From: Gammaproteobacteria bacterium
GTDB lineage: Bacteria > Pseudomonadota > Gammaproteobacteria > Steroidobacterales > Steroidobacteraceae
Reading direction: 5' to 3'
Assembly: GCA_005878835.1 (NCBI GenBank)
Contig: VBMV01000047.1
Coordinates: 44,507-108,506, forward strand
DNA: 64,000 bases
A program made the translations under genes and the position numbers. This document shows, one piece after another, positions 7,896 to 16,195 of the stretch. How positions within the stretch are numbered: position 1 is the first letter of the stretch; every line of letters begins with the position of its first letter. Below the pieces are notes generated by a model that saw only the letters and a program-made list of their open reading frames with translations, did no database searches and was not told the origin of the DNA.

Positions 7896-10800
7896 ATGAC
7901 ACCCGAAAGCTCCAAGTCCGCTCAGCCCGGCGAATCAGCCTGCGAACCCGCGGAGGTTCCCGCCGCGCCGGATGATTTCGTCGAGCAGGCTCTGCTGCCA
8001 TTCCCGGTGGTGGGCATCGGCGCATCGGCCGGGGGAGTCGAAGCCCTCAACGCGTTCTTCGACGGACTGCCGCGGGAAAGCGCCATGGCGTTCGTGGTCG
8101 TTCAGCATCTGCCCCCCGAGCGCGAGAGCCTGATGGCGGAGATCCTCGCGCGTCACACGCACCTGCCGGTGCTGCAGGTGACGGGCGGGCTGACGCTGCA
8201 GGCGGGCCATGTCTACGTCACCCGCCCCGGCTTCACGGTGACTCTCGAGCGCGGCGTTTTCAGGCTCGGCGAGCCCGTCGAGAAGCGCGGCCATCGCCGT
8301 CCGGTCGACGACTTCTTTCGCTCCCTGGCCGACATGCAGCAGGAGAAGGCGATCGCCGTCGTGCTCTCCGGGATGGGCACGAACGGCACCGCGGGCGCCC
8401 GGGCGATCAAGGCCGCCGGTGGTCTGTGCTTCGCGCAGTCGCCCGAGAGCGCCGAATTTCCCGCGATGCCCACGAGCCTGATCCACGCCGGCTACGCGGA
8501 TCAGGTACTGCCGCCCGGGGACATCGGGCGGGCCATCGTTCAATACCTGAAGTATTCGAGCTTCGACGCCGCAGGCTCGGCGGCGGCGCGCGGGCAGGAG
8601 ATCCTGCAGCGCGAGCGCCAGCACCTGAGCGAGATTCTCGCGATCCTGCGAACGCACACGGGTCACGATTTCGGCGGCTACAAGAAGGGTACCGTGCTGC
8701 GCCGTCTGCAGCGGCGCATGGGACTCGCCTCGCTGTTCACGCTGGCTGACTACGCGGCGCGACTGCACGACAGCGCGGACGAGGTGGGCGCGCTGGCCAA
8801 CGACCTGATGATCAACGTCACCGGTTTCTTTCGCGATTTACAGGCGTGGGAGACGCTGCGCGAACTGGTGGTACGGCCGCTCGTGACCGGGTGGCAAAGC
8901 AATATACCGATTCGCGCCTGGGTGTCGGCGTGCTCGAGCGGCGAGGAGGCCTACTCGCTCGCCATGCTGCTCGCCGAGGAAATCCTGCGCTCCGGCAAGA
9001 GCATCGAGGTGAAGATCTTCGCCACCGATGCGGCCGTCAAGGCGCTCGATTTGGCGCGCGCGGGCGTGTACCCGGGAGGCATCGAGGGGGATCTGTCACT
9101 CGAGCGCCTCGACCGCTTCTTCGAGAAGGAGGAGCACGTGTACCGGATCCGCAAGCCGATCCGCGACATGGTGGTGTTCGCTCCGCAGAACGTGTTGCGC
9201 GACCCGCCGTTCTCACACGTCGATATCTGCACCTGCCGCAATCTGCTCATTTATCTCGAGCCCGACGTCCAGGAGCGCGTGCTGGCGCTGCTGCATTTCG
9301 CGCTCAAGCATGGTGGCACGCTGTTCCTCGGCAGTGCGGAAACGCCGGGCTCGCTGAAGGGCGTGTTCGAGGCGGTCAGCCTCAAGCATCGCATTTACCG
9401 CCGCATCGGCCCGCACGGCCATCGCCATCCGGAGCTTCCCGCAATAGCCGCGCGCATGATCGCCGCGGCGCCGCGGCTGGCACCGTACAGCCCGCGCCCG
9501 GCAACGTCCTTTGCCGTGCAACAGGCGCTGTTCGAGCAGTTCGGGCCGCCCACGGTGGTGGTGGATGCGCAGGATCGCATCGTCTATTTCCATGGTGACA
9601 CCACGCCTTTTCTGATTCAGCCGCTCGGCGAACCGACGCGCGATCTGTTCGAGGTGCTGCACCTCGGCATCCGCTCCGCGATACGAAACGCTGTGAGTCA
9701 GGTACGTGCCGGCGGCGGACGTATCGTGATCGAGGCGGCCGACATGCAAAACGGCGCCGGTGTGCCACAGGTTCGCATTACGGTCGCACCGCTGGTGGCG
9801 GCGGGTGGCCCGGGATACCTCCGGGTGAGCTTCCAGCCCGAGGGCTCGCCCGCACCCGCTGCTGCGCCGGGCTCGGCCGTGCGCACCGTGCCAGCGGAGG
9901 GCGTGACGAAAGATTCCGCGAACGACGCGCTGCTGCAGGAGGAGCTGCGCATCGCGCGCCGCGAGCTGCAAAGCACCGTCGAGGCGTTCGAGTCCAGCAA
10001 CGAGGAGCTGAAGGCTTCCAACGAGGAAGTCATCTCGATCAACGAGGAGCTGCAAAGCACCAACGAGGAGCTGGAGACCAGCAAGGAAGAGCTCCAGTCG
10101 ATGAACGAGGAGCTGATCACCGTCAATGGACAGCTGCAGTCGAAGATCGCTGAGCTCGAGGCCGCCAATAATGACCTGTCCAACCTGTGGAGCAGCACCA
10201 GTATCGGGGTCGTCTTTCTGGATCTGCAGCTGCAGGTACGGCGCTTCACACCGGCGATGAACGAGCTGATCGCGCTGCGACCGTCGGACATCGGGCGACC
10301 GATCGATCACTTCCAGCCCAAATTCAGCGACGGCGATCTCGCCGAGGAAGCGCGCCTGGTGCTCGCGACCCTGATCCCCTCGGAAGCCGAAACACGCACT
10401 CATGGCGGCGCCTGGTACCTGCGGCGTACGATCCCTTATCGCACCGCCGACAATCGCATCGACGGCATTGTCATCACCTTCGTGGACATCACGGCGCGCA
10501 AGCGCGCGGAGCAGGCCATCGATGCCGTCCAGGCGCGTCTGCAGGCAACCATCGACCAGATGCCGGCCGCCATCCTGATGGTGGAGGCTCCGACCGGCAC
10601 GGTCATCTACGGCAACCAACGCGCCGCGACCCTCTTCGGCCTGCCCTTCCCGCTGCCGCTGCTCGGCGCGCCATGGAGCTCGGCGTCGATCGCCTTCAAG
10701 GGCCTGGATCCGAACGGCCGGGTGTACGAGGCGCAGGAGTGGCCCCTGGCGCGCACGCTCGCCTCGGGCGCGACGGTCAGCGACGAGGAATTCGATTTTC

Positions 10801-12515
10801 TGCGTGCGGACGGCACGCGAGGTTCGCTGTCGGTCAGCTCGGCGCCGATCAGCGATCGCACGGGCCAAATCGTCGCCGCGGTCGCGACGTTCTGGGACAT
10901 CAGCGACCGCAAACGCATGGAAGCGACCCTGCGCGAAAGCGAGCAGCGCTTCAGGCTGCTGCTGGAGAACACGGCCGACTACGCGATTTTCATGATCGAC
11001 GACCAGGGCCGCATCAGCACCTGGAACAGCGGGGCGGAGCGCCTGCTCGGCTGGAGCGAGAGCGAAGTGGTCGGACGTCCTGCAGCGATGCTTTACACCC
11101 CCGAGGATCGCACGCTGGGAGTGCCCGAGCGGCAGTTGCGCCTGGCGCTCGAGGGCGGCAAGGCGAGCGAGGAGCGCGCCTACATGAGAAAGGACGCCAG
11201 CCGCTTCTGGGCGAGCGGCACACTGACGGCGATTCGCGACTCAAGCGGTGCCGTTCCGGGCTTTGCGTGTGTCATGCGTGATCACACCGAGCTCAGGCAG
11301 GCGCGGGAGCATCTGCACCAGGCATTGCGGGCGTCCGAGGAATTGCGCCTGAGCGCCGAGCGTGCCAACCACGCCAAGGACGATTTCATCTCGACGGTCA
11401 GCCACGAGCTGCGTACCCCGCTCAACACCATCCGTCTGTGGTCGGGGCTGTTCCTGGGCGGCAAGGTGACCGCGGAGAACCTCGATTCGGGTTTTCAGAC
11501 GATCGATCGCGCGGCCAGGGCCCAGCAGGCGCTCATCGACGATCTGCTGGACACCTCAAGGATGGCCTCAGGGAAGCTGCGTCTGGCGTTGCGCGAGACC
11601 CGGCTTGCAGAGGTCGTGCAGGGCGCGATTGACGCCGTGCTGCCCAATGCGGCCTCCCGCAGCATCAGGCTGGAATCGCGGCTCAGTGACGAAGTGGGCG
11701 TGGTGCGCGCCGATCCGGATAGGATTCAGCAGGTGGTCTTGAATCTGTTGAGCAATGCCGTGAAGTTCACCCCTTCGGGCGGAGCCATCGAGGTCGAGTT
11801 GTCCCGGGACGGCGGCGCCGTGCAGATCGTCGTTCGCGACAACGGCATAGGTATTCGTCCCGACTTCCTGCCGCTGGTGTTCGATCGCTTCAAGCAGGCT
11901 GAAGCGGTGACCAGCCGACAGCATACGGGGCTGGGCCTGGGATTGGCCATCGCCCGGGAGCTGGTGGAGCTGCACGGCGGCTCGATCAGCGCGCACAGTG
12001 AGGGGGAGGGACGCGGCTCGGCCTTTACCGTGCGATTGCCGCTCGCGCGACGACAGGAATTGCCGGTTGCGGACGGCGACGCCGCGGCCGGCGGGGACGC
12101 GAAGCTCGCGGGGATGCAGGTGCTCATCGTCGAGGATGAATCGGCAGCGGCGGAGGCGATGTGGCAGTTCCTCGAGGCGGCCGGAGCGCGCGTGCGCATC
12201 GCGACCTCGGCGGCCACCGCAAGAGAGGCGCTGGCGTTGCACCGTCCGAATGTGGTGGTCTGCGATATCGGACTTCCCGGCGAGGATGGCTATCAGCTGC
12301 TGGCCAGCATTCGCAAACGTGAGGGCGAAGGGCATACGCCACGCGTGGGCGCGGTGGCAGTCACGGCGTTCGCCCGCGACGATGATCGCCGGCACGCGCT
12401 CGAGGCGGGCTTCGATGAGCACGTACCGAAGCCCGTTGATCCCGGGCAGCTCATCGACGTGCTTACGAAGGTCGTGGGCGCCCCGGTGAGCAGCGCCAGA
12501 ACGTTGCGCGACTGA
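7896..12515 (+). CDS. CheB/CheR-PAS hybrid histidine kinase
   Basis: 1539 residues, cytoplasmic. Domains in order: CheB-like methylesterase (about 35-225; GASAGG with Ser44, His71), CheR-like methyltransferase (about 245-505; CSSGEEAYS, CRNLLIYL), a weak PAS-like region, a long NEELQS/NEELET coiled coil (about 675-765), three PAS domains (about 765-1130), HisKA with His1170 in SHELRTPL, HATPase (NLLSNAVKF, DNGIGI, GLGLGLAI) and a C-terminal receiver with phospho-acceptor Asp1457 and KPVD. This architecture is known from MXAN-type and rhizobial sensor kinases. Oddly, the CheB Asp of the GMGxDG motif is Asn163 here, so esterase activity is doubtful. There are no transmembrane helices; signals are presumably cytosolic. 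Divergent from a GAF protein. Confidence 0.95.
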   Translation: MTPESSKSAQPGESACEPAEVPAAPDDFVEQALLPFPVVGIGASAGGVEALNAFFDGLPRESAMAFVVVQHLPPERESLMAEILARHTHLPVLQVTGGLTLQAGHVYVTRPGFTVTLERGVFRLGEPVEKRGHRRPVDDFFRSLADMQQEKAIAVVLSGMGTNGTAGARAIKAAGGLCFAQSPESAEFPAMPTSLIHAGYADQVLPPGDIGRAIVQYLKYSSFDAAGSAAARGQEILQRERQHLSEILAILRTHTGHDFGGYKKGTVLRRLQRRMGLASLFTLADYAARLHDSADEVGALANDLMINVTGFFRDLQAWETLRELVVRPLVTGWQSNIPIRAWVSACSSGEEAYSLAMLLAEEILRSGKSIEVKIFATDAAVKALDLARAGVYPGGIEGDLSLERLDRFFEKEEHVYRIRKPIRDMVVFAPQNVLRDPPFSHVDICTCRNLLIYLEPDVQERVLALLHFALKHGGTLFLGSAETPGSLKGVFEAVSLKHRIYRRIGPHGHRHPELPAIAARMIAAAPRLAPYSPRPATSFAVQQALFEQFGPPTVVVDAQDRIVYFHGDTTPFLIQPLGEPTRDLFEVLHLGIRSAIRNAVSQVRAGGGRIVIEAADMQNGAGVPQVRITVAPLVAAGGPGYLRVSFQPEGSPAPAAAPGSAVRTVPAEGVTKDSANDALLQEELRIARRELQSTVEAFESSNEELKASNEEVISINEELQSTNEELETSKEELQSMNEELITVNGQLQSKIAELEAANNDLSNLWSSTSIGVVFLDLQLQVRRFTPAMNELIALRPSDIGRPIDHFQPKFSDGDLAEEARLVLATLIPSEAETRTHGGAWYLRRTIPYRTADNRIDGIVITFVDITARKRAEQAIDAVQARLQATIDQMPAAILMVEAPTGTVIYGNQRAATLFGLPFPLPLLGAPWSSASIAFKGLDPNGRVYEAQEWPLARTLASGATVSDEEFDFLRADGTRGSLSVSSAPISDRTGQIVAAVATFWDISDRKRMEATLRESEQRFRLLLENTADYAIFMIDDQGRISTWNSGAERLLGWSESEVVGRPAAMLYTPEDRTLGVPERQLRLALEGGKASEERAYMRKDASRFWASGTLTAIRDSSGAVPGFACVMRDHTELRQAREHLHQALRASEELRLSAERANHAKDDFISTVSHELRTPLNTIRLWSGLFLGGKVTAENLDSGFQTIDRAARAQQALIDDLLDTSRMASGKLRLALRETRLAEVVQGAIDAVLPNAASRSIRLESRLSDEVGVVRADPDRIQQVVLNLLSNAVKFTPSGGAIEVELSRDGGAVQIVVRDNGIGIRPDFLPLVFDRFKQAEAVTSRQHTGLGLGLAIARELVELHGGSISAHSEGEGRGSAFTVRLPLARRQELPVADGDAAAGGDAKLAGMQVLIVEDESAAAEAMWQFLEAAGARVRIATSAATAREALALHRPNVVVCDIGLPGEDGYQLLASIRKREGEGHTPRVGAVAVTAFARDDDRRHALEAGFDEHVPKPVDPGQLIDVLTKVVGAPVSSARTLRD

Positions 12516-12523
12516 TCGGCGGC

Positions 12524-13657
12524 TCAGGGGCGCCGGCTCAGGACCTCTGCGATGGGGGCGGCGGCGGCCGGTACCGCCTGCCGGTAGTCCTGGCCCAGCA
12601 GCGCCGCCACGGTTGCCGCAATCTGGGCCTGGCTGACCGGTGCGGTGTGAGTGCGCTCGCCGAGCGGTGGAGTGTCCGGGCCCAGCACCGCGATCCAGAT
12701 GTTTTCCGAGCCTGGCTGCCCGACGCCGTGCTCCTTCCAATCGATCGGCCCGCTGCCGCGGCCATGATCGGTCGTGATGATGAAGGTAGTCCGATCGCGA
12801 TACGCCGGCAGGCCCTGCAGGGTGTGCCAAAGCTCTTCGACGAACCGATCGAACAGGTGCGCGCTGTGCAGCACCAGGTCGTAGCGACCCGCGTGCGCCC
12901 AGTTGTCGGTCTCGCCGTAGCCGACGAACAATACCCTTGGTGAGTGTTCGCGCAACGAGTCGAGCAACCGGACCTGCAGGAACGCGTTGTAGACATCCCC
13001 GTCGTCCAGCCTGGTCGTGGACCGGTAGAGTTGGTTCAGCAGCTCCTGCCGCGGGGTGAGTTGGCCGCGATAGGGCAGGTCCCATCCGACCTGCAGCGGC
13101 AGGCCGCTGCGGCGAACGTTGAAGATATCCTTGAACGTCTCCCAGGTTGCGTACACGCTCACGCGCCCGTGCAGCTCCGGCAGACCGTTCAGCCATTCGA
13201 ACACCGTGGGGTTGGGATTCGGGCCGAACCGGTTGGAGTCGATGCGCGGATCGGGGTGGCCGGTCAGCATTTCATTGTATCCGGGGTAGGAGAAGGCCAA
13301 GCCGTTGGTGACGCGGGCGATGCTGCCTTTGGCCTGGTTGCCGAAGACCTGGCCGCGCGCGGCGACGGTCGTCCACAGGAACGGAAACAGCGCCCGGCGG
13401 CGCTCATCCGGGTCGGCGCGCCAGAATTCGCGGCGCAGGTCCTGTTCCTTGTCCCAGATGCCGCCGTTTTTCTCGTTCAACAGCGTGGGGTCGGCGCCGG
13501 TGAAAATCTCCTGCCAGCGAAGGCCGTCGCTCACGATGAGCACGACGTTGCGCGTCTTCGGCGGCGTCGCTGTCTGAGCGCGCGCGGCGGGCTGCAGCGC
13601 GCCGAGCGCCAGCAGCACAGCGCACCAGAGGCTACGCGAGGCAATCCGGGGCAACAT
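12524..13657 (-). CDS. Secreted alkaline phosphatase/phosphodiesterase superfamily protein
   Basis: 377 residues from the ATG at 13657, which begins a clear Sec signal peptide (hydrophobic residues 9-22, cleavage near AARA-Q). Superfamily motifs: VLIVSDGLRW (metal Asp44), SYPGYNEMLTGHPD (Ser at the nucleophile position of the TFPNH..TG motif in NPP-type enzymes), GETDNWAHAGRYD and TTDHGRG for the second metal. It should cleave a phosphate mono- or diester in the periplasm. It is the last gene of a run with a Rieske oxygenase, a TMADH-like flavoprotein and an MFS permease, 28 bases after the permease; releasing an amino-alcohol from its phosphoester is one possible role. Confidence 0.8.
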   Translation of the reverse strand: MLPRIASRSLWCAVLLALGALQPAARAQTATPPKTRNVVLIVSDGLRWQEIFTGADPTLLNEKNGGIWDKEQDLRREFWRADPDERRRALFPFLWTTVAARGQVFGNQAKGSIARVTNGLAFSYPGYNEMLTGHPDPRIDSNRFGPNPNPTVFEWLNGLPELHGRVSVYATWETFKDIFNVRRSGLPLQVGWDLPYRGQLTPRQELLNQLYRSTTRLDDGDVYNAFLQVRLLDSLREHSPRVLFVGYGETDNWAHAGRYDLVLHSAHLFDRFVEELWHTLQGLPAYRDRTTFIITTDHGRGSGPIDWKEHGVGQPGSENIWIAVLGPDTPPLGERTHTAPVSQAQIAATVAALLGQDYRQAVPAAAAPIAEVLSRRP

Positions 13658-13685
13658 CAGCACAGGATGCTCATGATACAGGCGT

Positions 13686-15041
13686 TCAGTAAGAACGACG
13701 CGCGGCACCCTGGGCCGCGGCGCCGGATGCATCGCTGCCCACGCCGCGCGTGGGGTCCACCAGCAGCCACGCGGCCGCGCTCACCACGGCGAAACCGGTC
13801 CCGATCAGAAAGGCCTGGGTCCAGGCGTGATGGCCCGACAGATAGGCGACGATCGGCGTGGCGATCAGGCCGCCGGCGTTGCCGCCGGTATTGAGCAGCC
13901 CCGACGCCGCCATGGTGTCGGCACGCCCGACGTGCATGATCGCCGCCCAGTAAGGGCCTTCGTTCAGTTCGACGCAGGCAAAACACAGCGCCAGGGCCCC
14001 CACGGCGAGGTAAGGGCTCGCCGCGTCCACCGCCAGGAATTGCAGCAGGCCGGCGGCAGGCAGTGAGAGCAGGGGCAGGATCCGCAGGCCGCTGCGCACG
14101 CCATAGCGCCGTCCCAGCACGCTCGCGAGCAGGCCGCCAACGCCCGCGCCGATGGCGGCTGCGAGCGGCGGTGTGCTGGCCAGCCAGCCGCTCTCGAGCA
14201 CCGTGAAGTGCCGCTCCTGCACCAGGTAGAGGAAACACCAGTTGGCGAGCAGGTAGTACACGTAGTTCATGCACACGTAGGAGCCGGTCAGGGCCAGCAC
14301 GTCCCGGTTGCGCATCAACGCCCACACACGTGGCCACGAGATCGTGGAGTCGGCAGGCGCAGGGGGCTCGGGCCCGAGCTCGGCGAGCTCCTCCGCACTC
14401 ACCGCCGCATGCTCGGCGGGGCTGTTCCTGCCATACCAGGCCCACCAGGCGATCAGCAGCAGCGCGGGCAGCGTCGTCCAGGCGAGCGCCCGACGCCAGT
14501 CGAACGCGGTCATGAGCCAGGCGATGAGCGGGGGAGTGAGCGAGGCGCCGAGGCCAAGACCCATGCTCTGCATGCCCTGCACCAGCGGCCATCTGTCGGG
14601 CGTGAACCAGGCCTCGAACACTCCCGATGAGACCGGGAATATCGGCGCCTGTGAAGCGCCGAGCACCAACTGCACGGCGAGCAACCCGCCGAACAGCGCG
14701 GCTCCCGGCAGCAGCACCGGCGCGAGTGGCGTCACCATGCAGCACACGAAGGCGACGAGCCCGATCACCACCAGGGTCAAACGCGCTCCGAGGCGCTGGC
14801 CGAGCACCCCGCCGGGAAACTGCAGGGCCGTGTAGCCCACCAGGAGCGCGGTCTCCAGCCAGCCGATCTGCATCTGCGTGAAACCCAGGTCCGGCATCAT
14901 CCGGTAACTGGCGATGGTCAGGCTTCGCTGCTGCACATAGGCGATGAAGCCGAAGCCGAACAGGAACAGGAATATCCTCCAGCGCACACGGATGCGCTGC
15001 GGGGAGGGGAAAGAGGCTGCTACCGCCGGCTGGTCCCTCAC
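13686..15041 (-). CDS. MFS transporter (anion:cation symporter-like)
   Basis: 451 residues with about 12 hydrophobic segments. The region between helices 2 and 3 (GGVLGQRLGARLTLV) and the helix-5 segment SLTPPLIAWLMTAFDWRRAL resemble the ACS family of carboxylate permeases. Its start overlaps the Rieske gene's stop by 4 bases, so it is co-translated and probably imports the substrate of that oxygenase. The substrate is unknown; a zwitterionic or acidic N-methylated compound would fit the neighbours. Confidence 0.85.
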   Translation of the reverse strand: MRDQPAVAASFPSPQRIRVRWRIFLFLFGFGFIAYVQQRSLTIASYRMMPDLGFTQMQIGWLETALLVGYTALQFPGGVLGQRLGARLTLVVIGLVAFVCCMVTPLAPVLLPGAALFGGLLAVQLVLGASQAPIFPVSSGVFEAWFTPDRWPLVQGMQSMGLGLGASLTPPLIAWLMTAFDWRRALAWTTLPALLLIAWWAWYGRNSPAEHAAVSAEELAELGPEPPAPADSTISWPRVWALMRNRDVLALTGSYVCMNYVYYLLANWCFLYLVQERHFTVLESGWLASTPPLAAAIGAGVGGLLASVLGRRYGVRSGLRILPLLSLPAAGLLQFLAVDAASPYLAVGALALCFACVELNEGPYWAAIMHVGRADTMAASGLLNTGGNAGGLIATPIVAYLSGHHAWTQAFLIGTGFAVVSAAAWLLVDPTRGVGSDASGAAAQGAARRSY

Positions 15042-16195
15042 GTCGCTTCGACCGCCTCGCCGATCCGCTCCAGGACGTAGCGACGGATGTCGAGACTGGA
15101 GTCTTCCATCGGGGCGTAGTAGCCACGCTCGTGCACGCGCGCGCTGATGCCCTGCTGCACCGCCTCGCAGATCGCCCAGTCCTGGCGGTTGACGAGATCC
15201 CAGAACCCGGTGGTGTCGCTGGGCTCGAAGTCGGGCTTCTCGATCTCGAACGGCTCGAACAGGAAATGACAGGTGATGTCGGTGTGCACGGCGCTCCGCG
15301 GCTGCAGGATGAAAACCGCGGCATGATCGCAGGCGAGGCTCAGGAACAGATTCGGATACAGCAGCTCGCCCTTGTGGCGCACCCGCTCGTCTTCGTTCAG
15401 GGTCGGGAATGCGCGGCGGCGCGTGGTGCCCGACTTGGTGAACGTATACGCGCCGGGGCGATGCGCAATGCCGCGCAGCCAGTCGAGATTCGCGCCGCCG
15501 CGCTCACGGAACGCCGGCACCAGCTCACACAGCTCCGGGTGCACGCCCCCGCAGTGGTAGCACTCGTTGTAGTTCTCGCAGAGCACCTTCCAGTTCGCGG
15601 CCACCTGGTAGCGGATCGTATGACCGATCCGCAGCTCACCCAAGGGGTAGCGCGCCAGGCGCTCGGGAATTCCGCCGAGCTGCCGCTGCAATGGCACGGC
15701 AGTGGCTGGGGTCAGGTTCAGGAACACGAAACCGCCCCACACCTCGACCTGCGCCGGGTACAGGCTGAACAGTGCCTTGTCGAATTGCGGCTGAGCGCTC
15801 AGATAGGGTGCGGCGATCAGCCGCCCGTCGAGGTCGTAGGTCCACTGGTGATACGGACAGGTGATACGGCCGGCGGTGATGCCACCGGGGAGCCGGGCGC
15901 CGGGGCCCGCGGCGCCCGGCTCCCGGCACAGGCGCGTCCCACGGTGCCGGCATACATTGTAGAAGGCGCGCAGCCGAGCCTCGCGGTTGCGCAGCAGAAT
16001 GATGCTTTCGCCGAGGATATCCAGCACGCGGAACGCGCCGGGCTGCAGCAGCTCTTCCTCGCGCCCGACACAGACCCAGTCGCGGCAGAAGATCCGCTCC
16101 TTCTCCACGGCGAATACGCTCTTGGAGCGATACCAGCTCGATGGCAGGGTGGCCTCCAGACCGGCCAGCCGTGGGGGCGGCTCATGGGTGCTCAC
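15038..16195 (-). CDS. Rieske non-heme iron oxygenase alpha subunit, quaternary-ammonium class
   Basis: 385 residues. Rieske [2Fe-2S] ligands: Cys82-x-His84 and Cys113-x2-His116. Mononuclear iron ligands: His214, His219 (in NYNECYHCGGVHP) and probably Asp339. The residue that bridges the two centres, Asp in naphthalene dioxygenase, is Glu211 here, as in carnitine oxygenase CntA and glycine-betaine monooxygenase GbcA. The enzyme therefore probably removes a methyl group or splits an amine from a quaternary ammonium compound, using electrons from a reductase not seen in the window. It overlaps the upstream flavoprotein gene by 14 bases. Confidence 0.88.
   Translation of the reverse strand: MSTHEPPPRLAGLEATLPSSWYRSKSVFAVEKERIFCRDWVCVGREEELLQPGAFRVLDILGESIILLRNREARLRAFYNVCRHRGTRLCREPGAAGPGARLPGGITAGRITCPYHQWTYDLDGRLIAAPYLSAQPQFDKALFSLYPAQVEVWGGFVFLNLTPATAVPLQRQLGGIPERLARYPLGELRIGHTIRYQVAANWKVLCENYNECYHCGGVHPELCELVPAFRERGGANLDWLRGIAHRPGAYTFTKSGTTRRRAFPTLNEDERVRHKGELLYPNLFLSLACDHAAVFILQPRSAVHTDITCHFLFEPFEIEKPDFEPSDTTGFWDLVNRQDWAICEAVQQGISARVHERGYYAPMEDSSLDIRRYVLERIGEAVEAT

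Noticed and set aside
10000..10200. Repeated AACGAGGAGCTG-like motifs in the kinase gene as a DNA repeat element
   Set aside because: They encode the heptad NEELQS coiled coil typical of CheB-CheR-PAS kinases, so the repetition is at protein level.
9213..10868. A 551-codon minus-strand frame opposite the hybrid kinase
   Set aside because: Mirror of the coiled-coil and PAS coding region; low-complexity composition and no domain.
13657..15324. A 555-codon alternative minus frame across the MFS gene
   Set aside because: The other minus frame at 13686-15041 encodes a clean 12-helix transporter; this one is Arg/Pro-rich.
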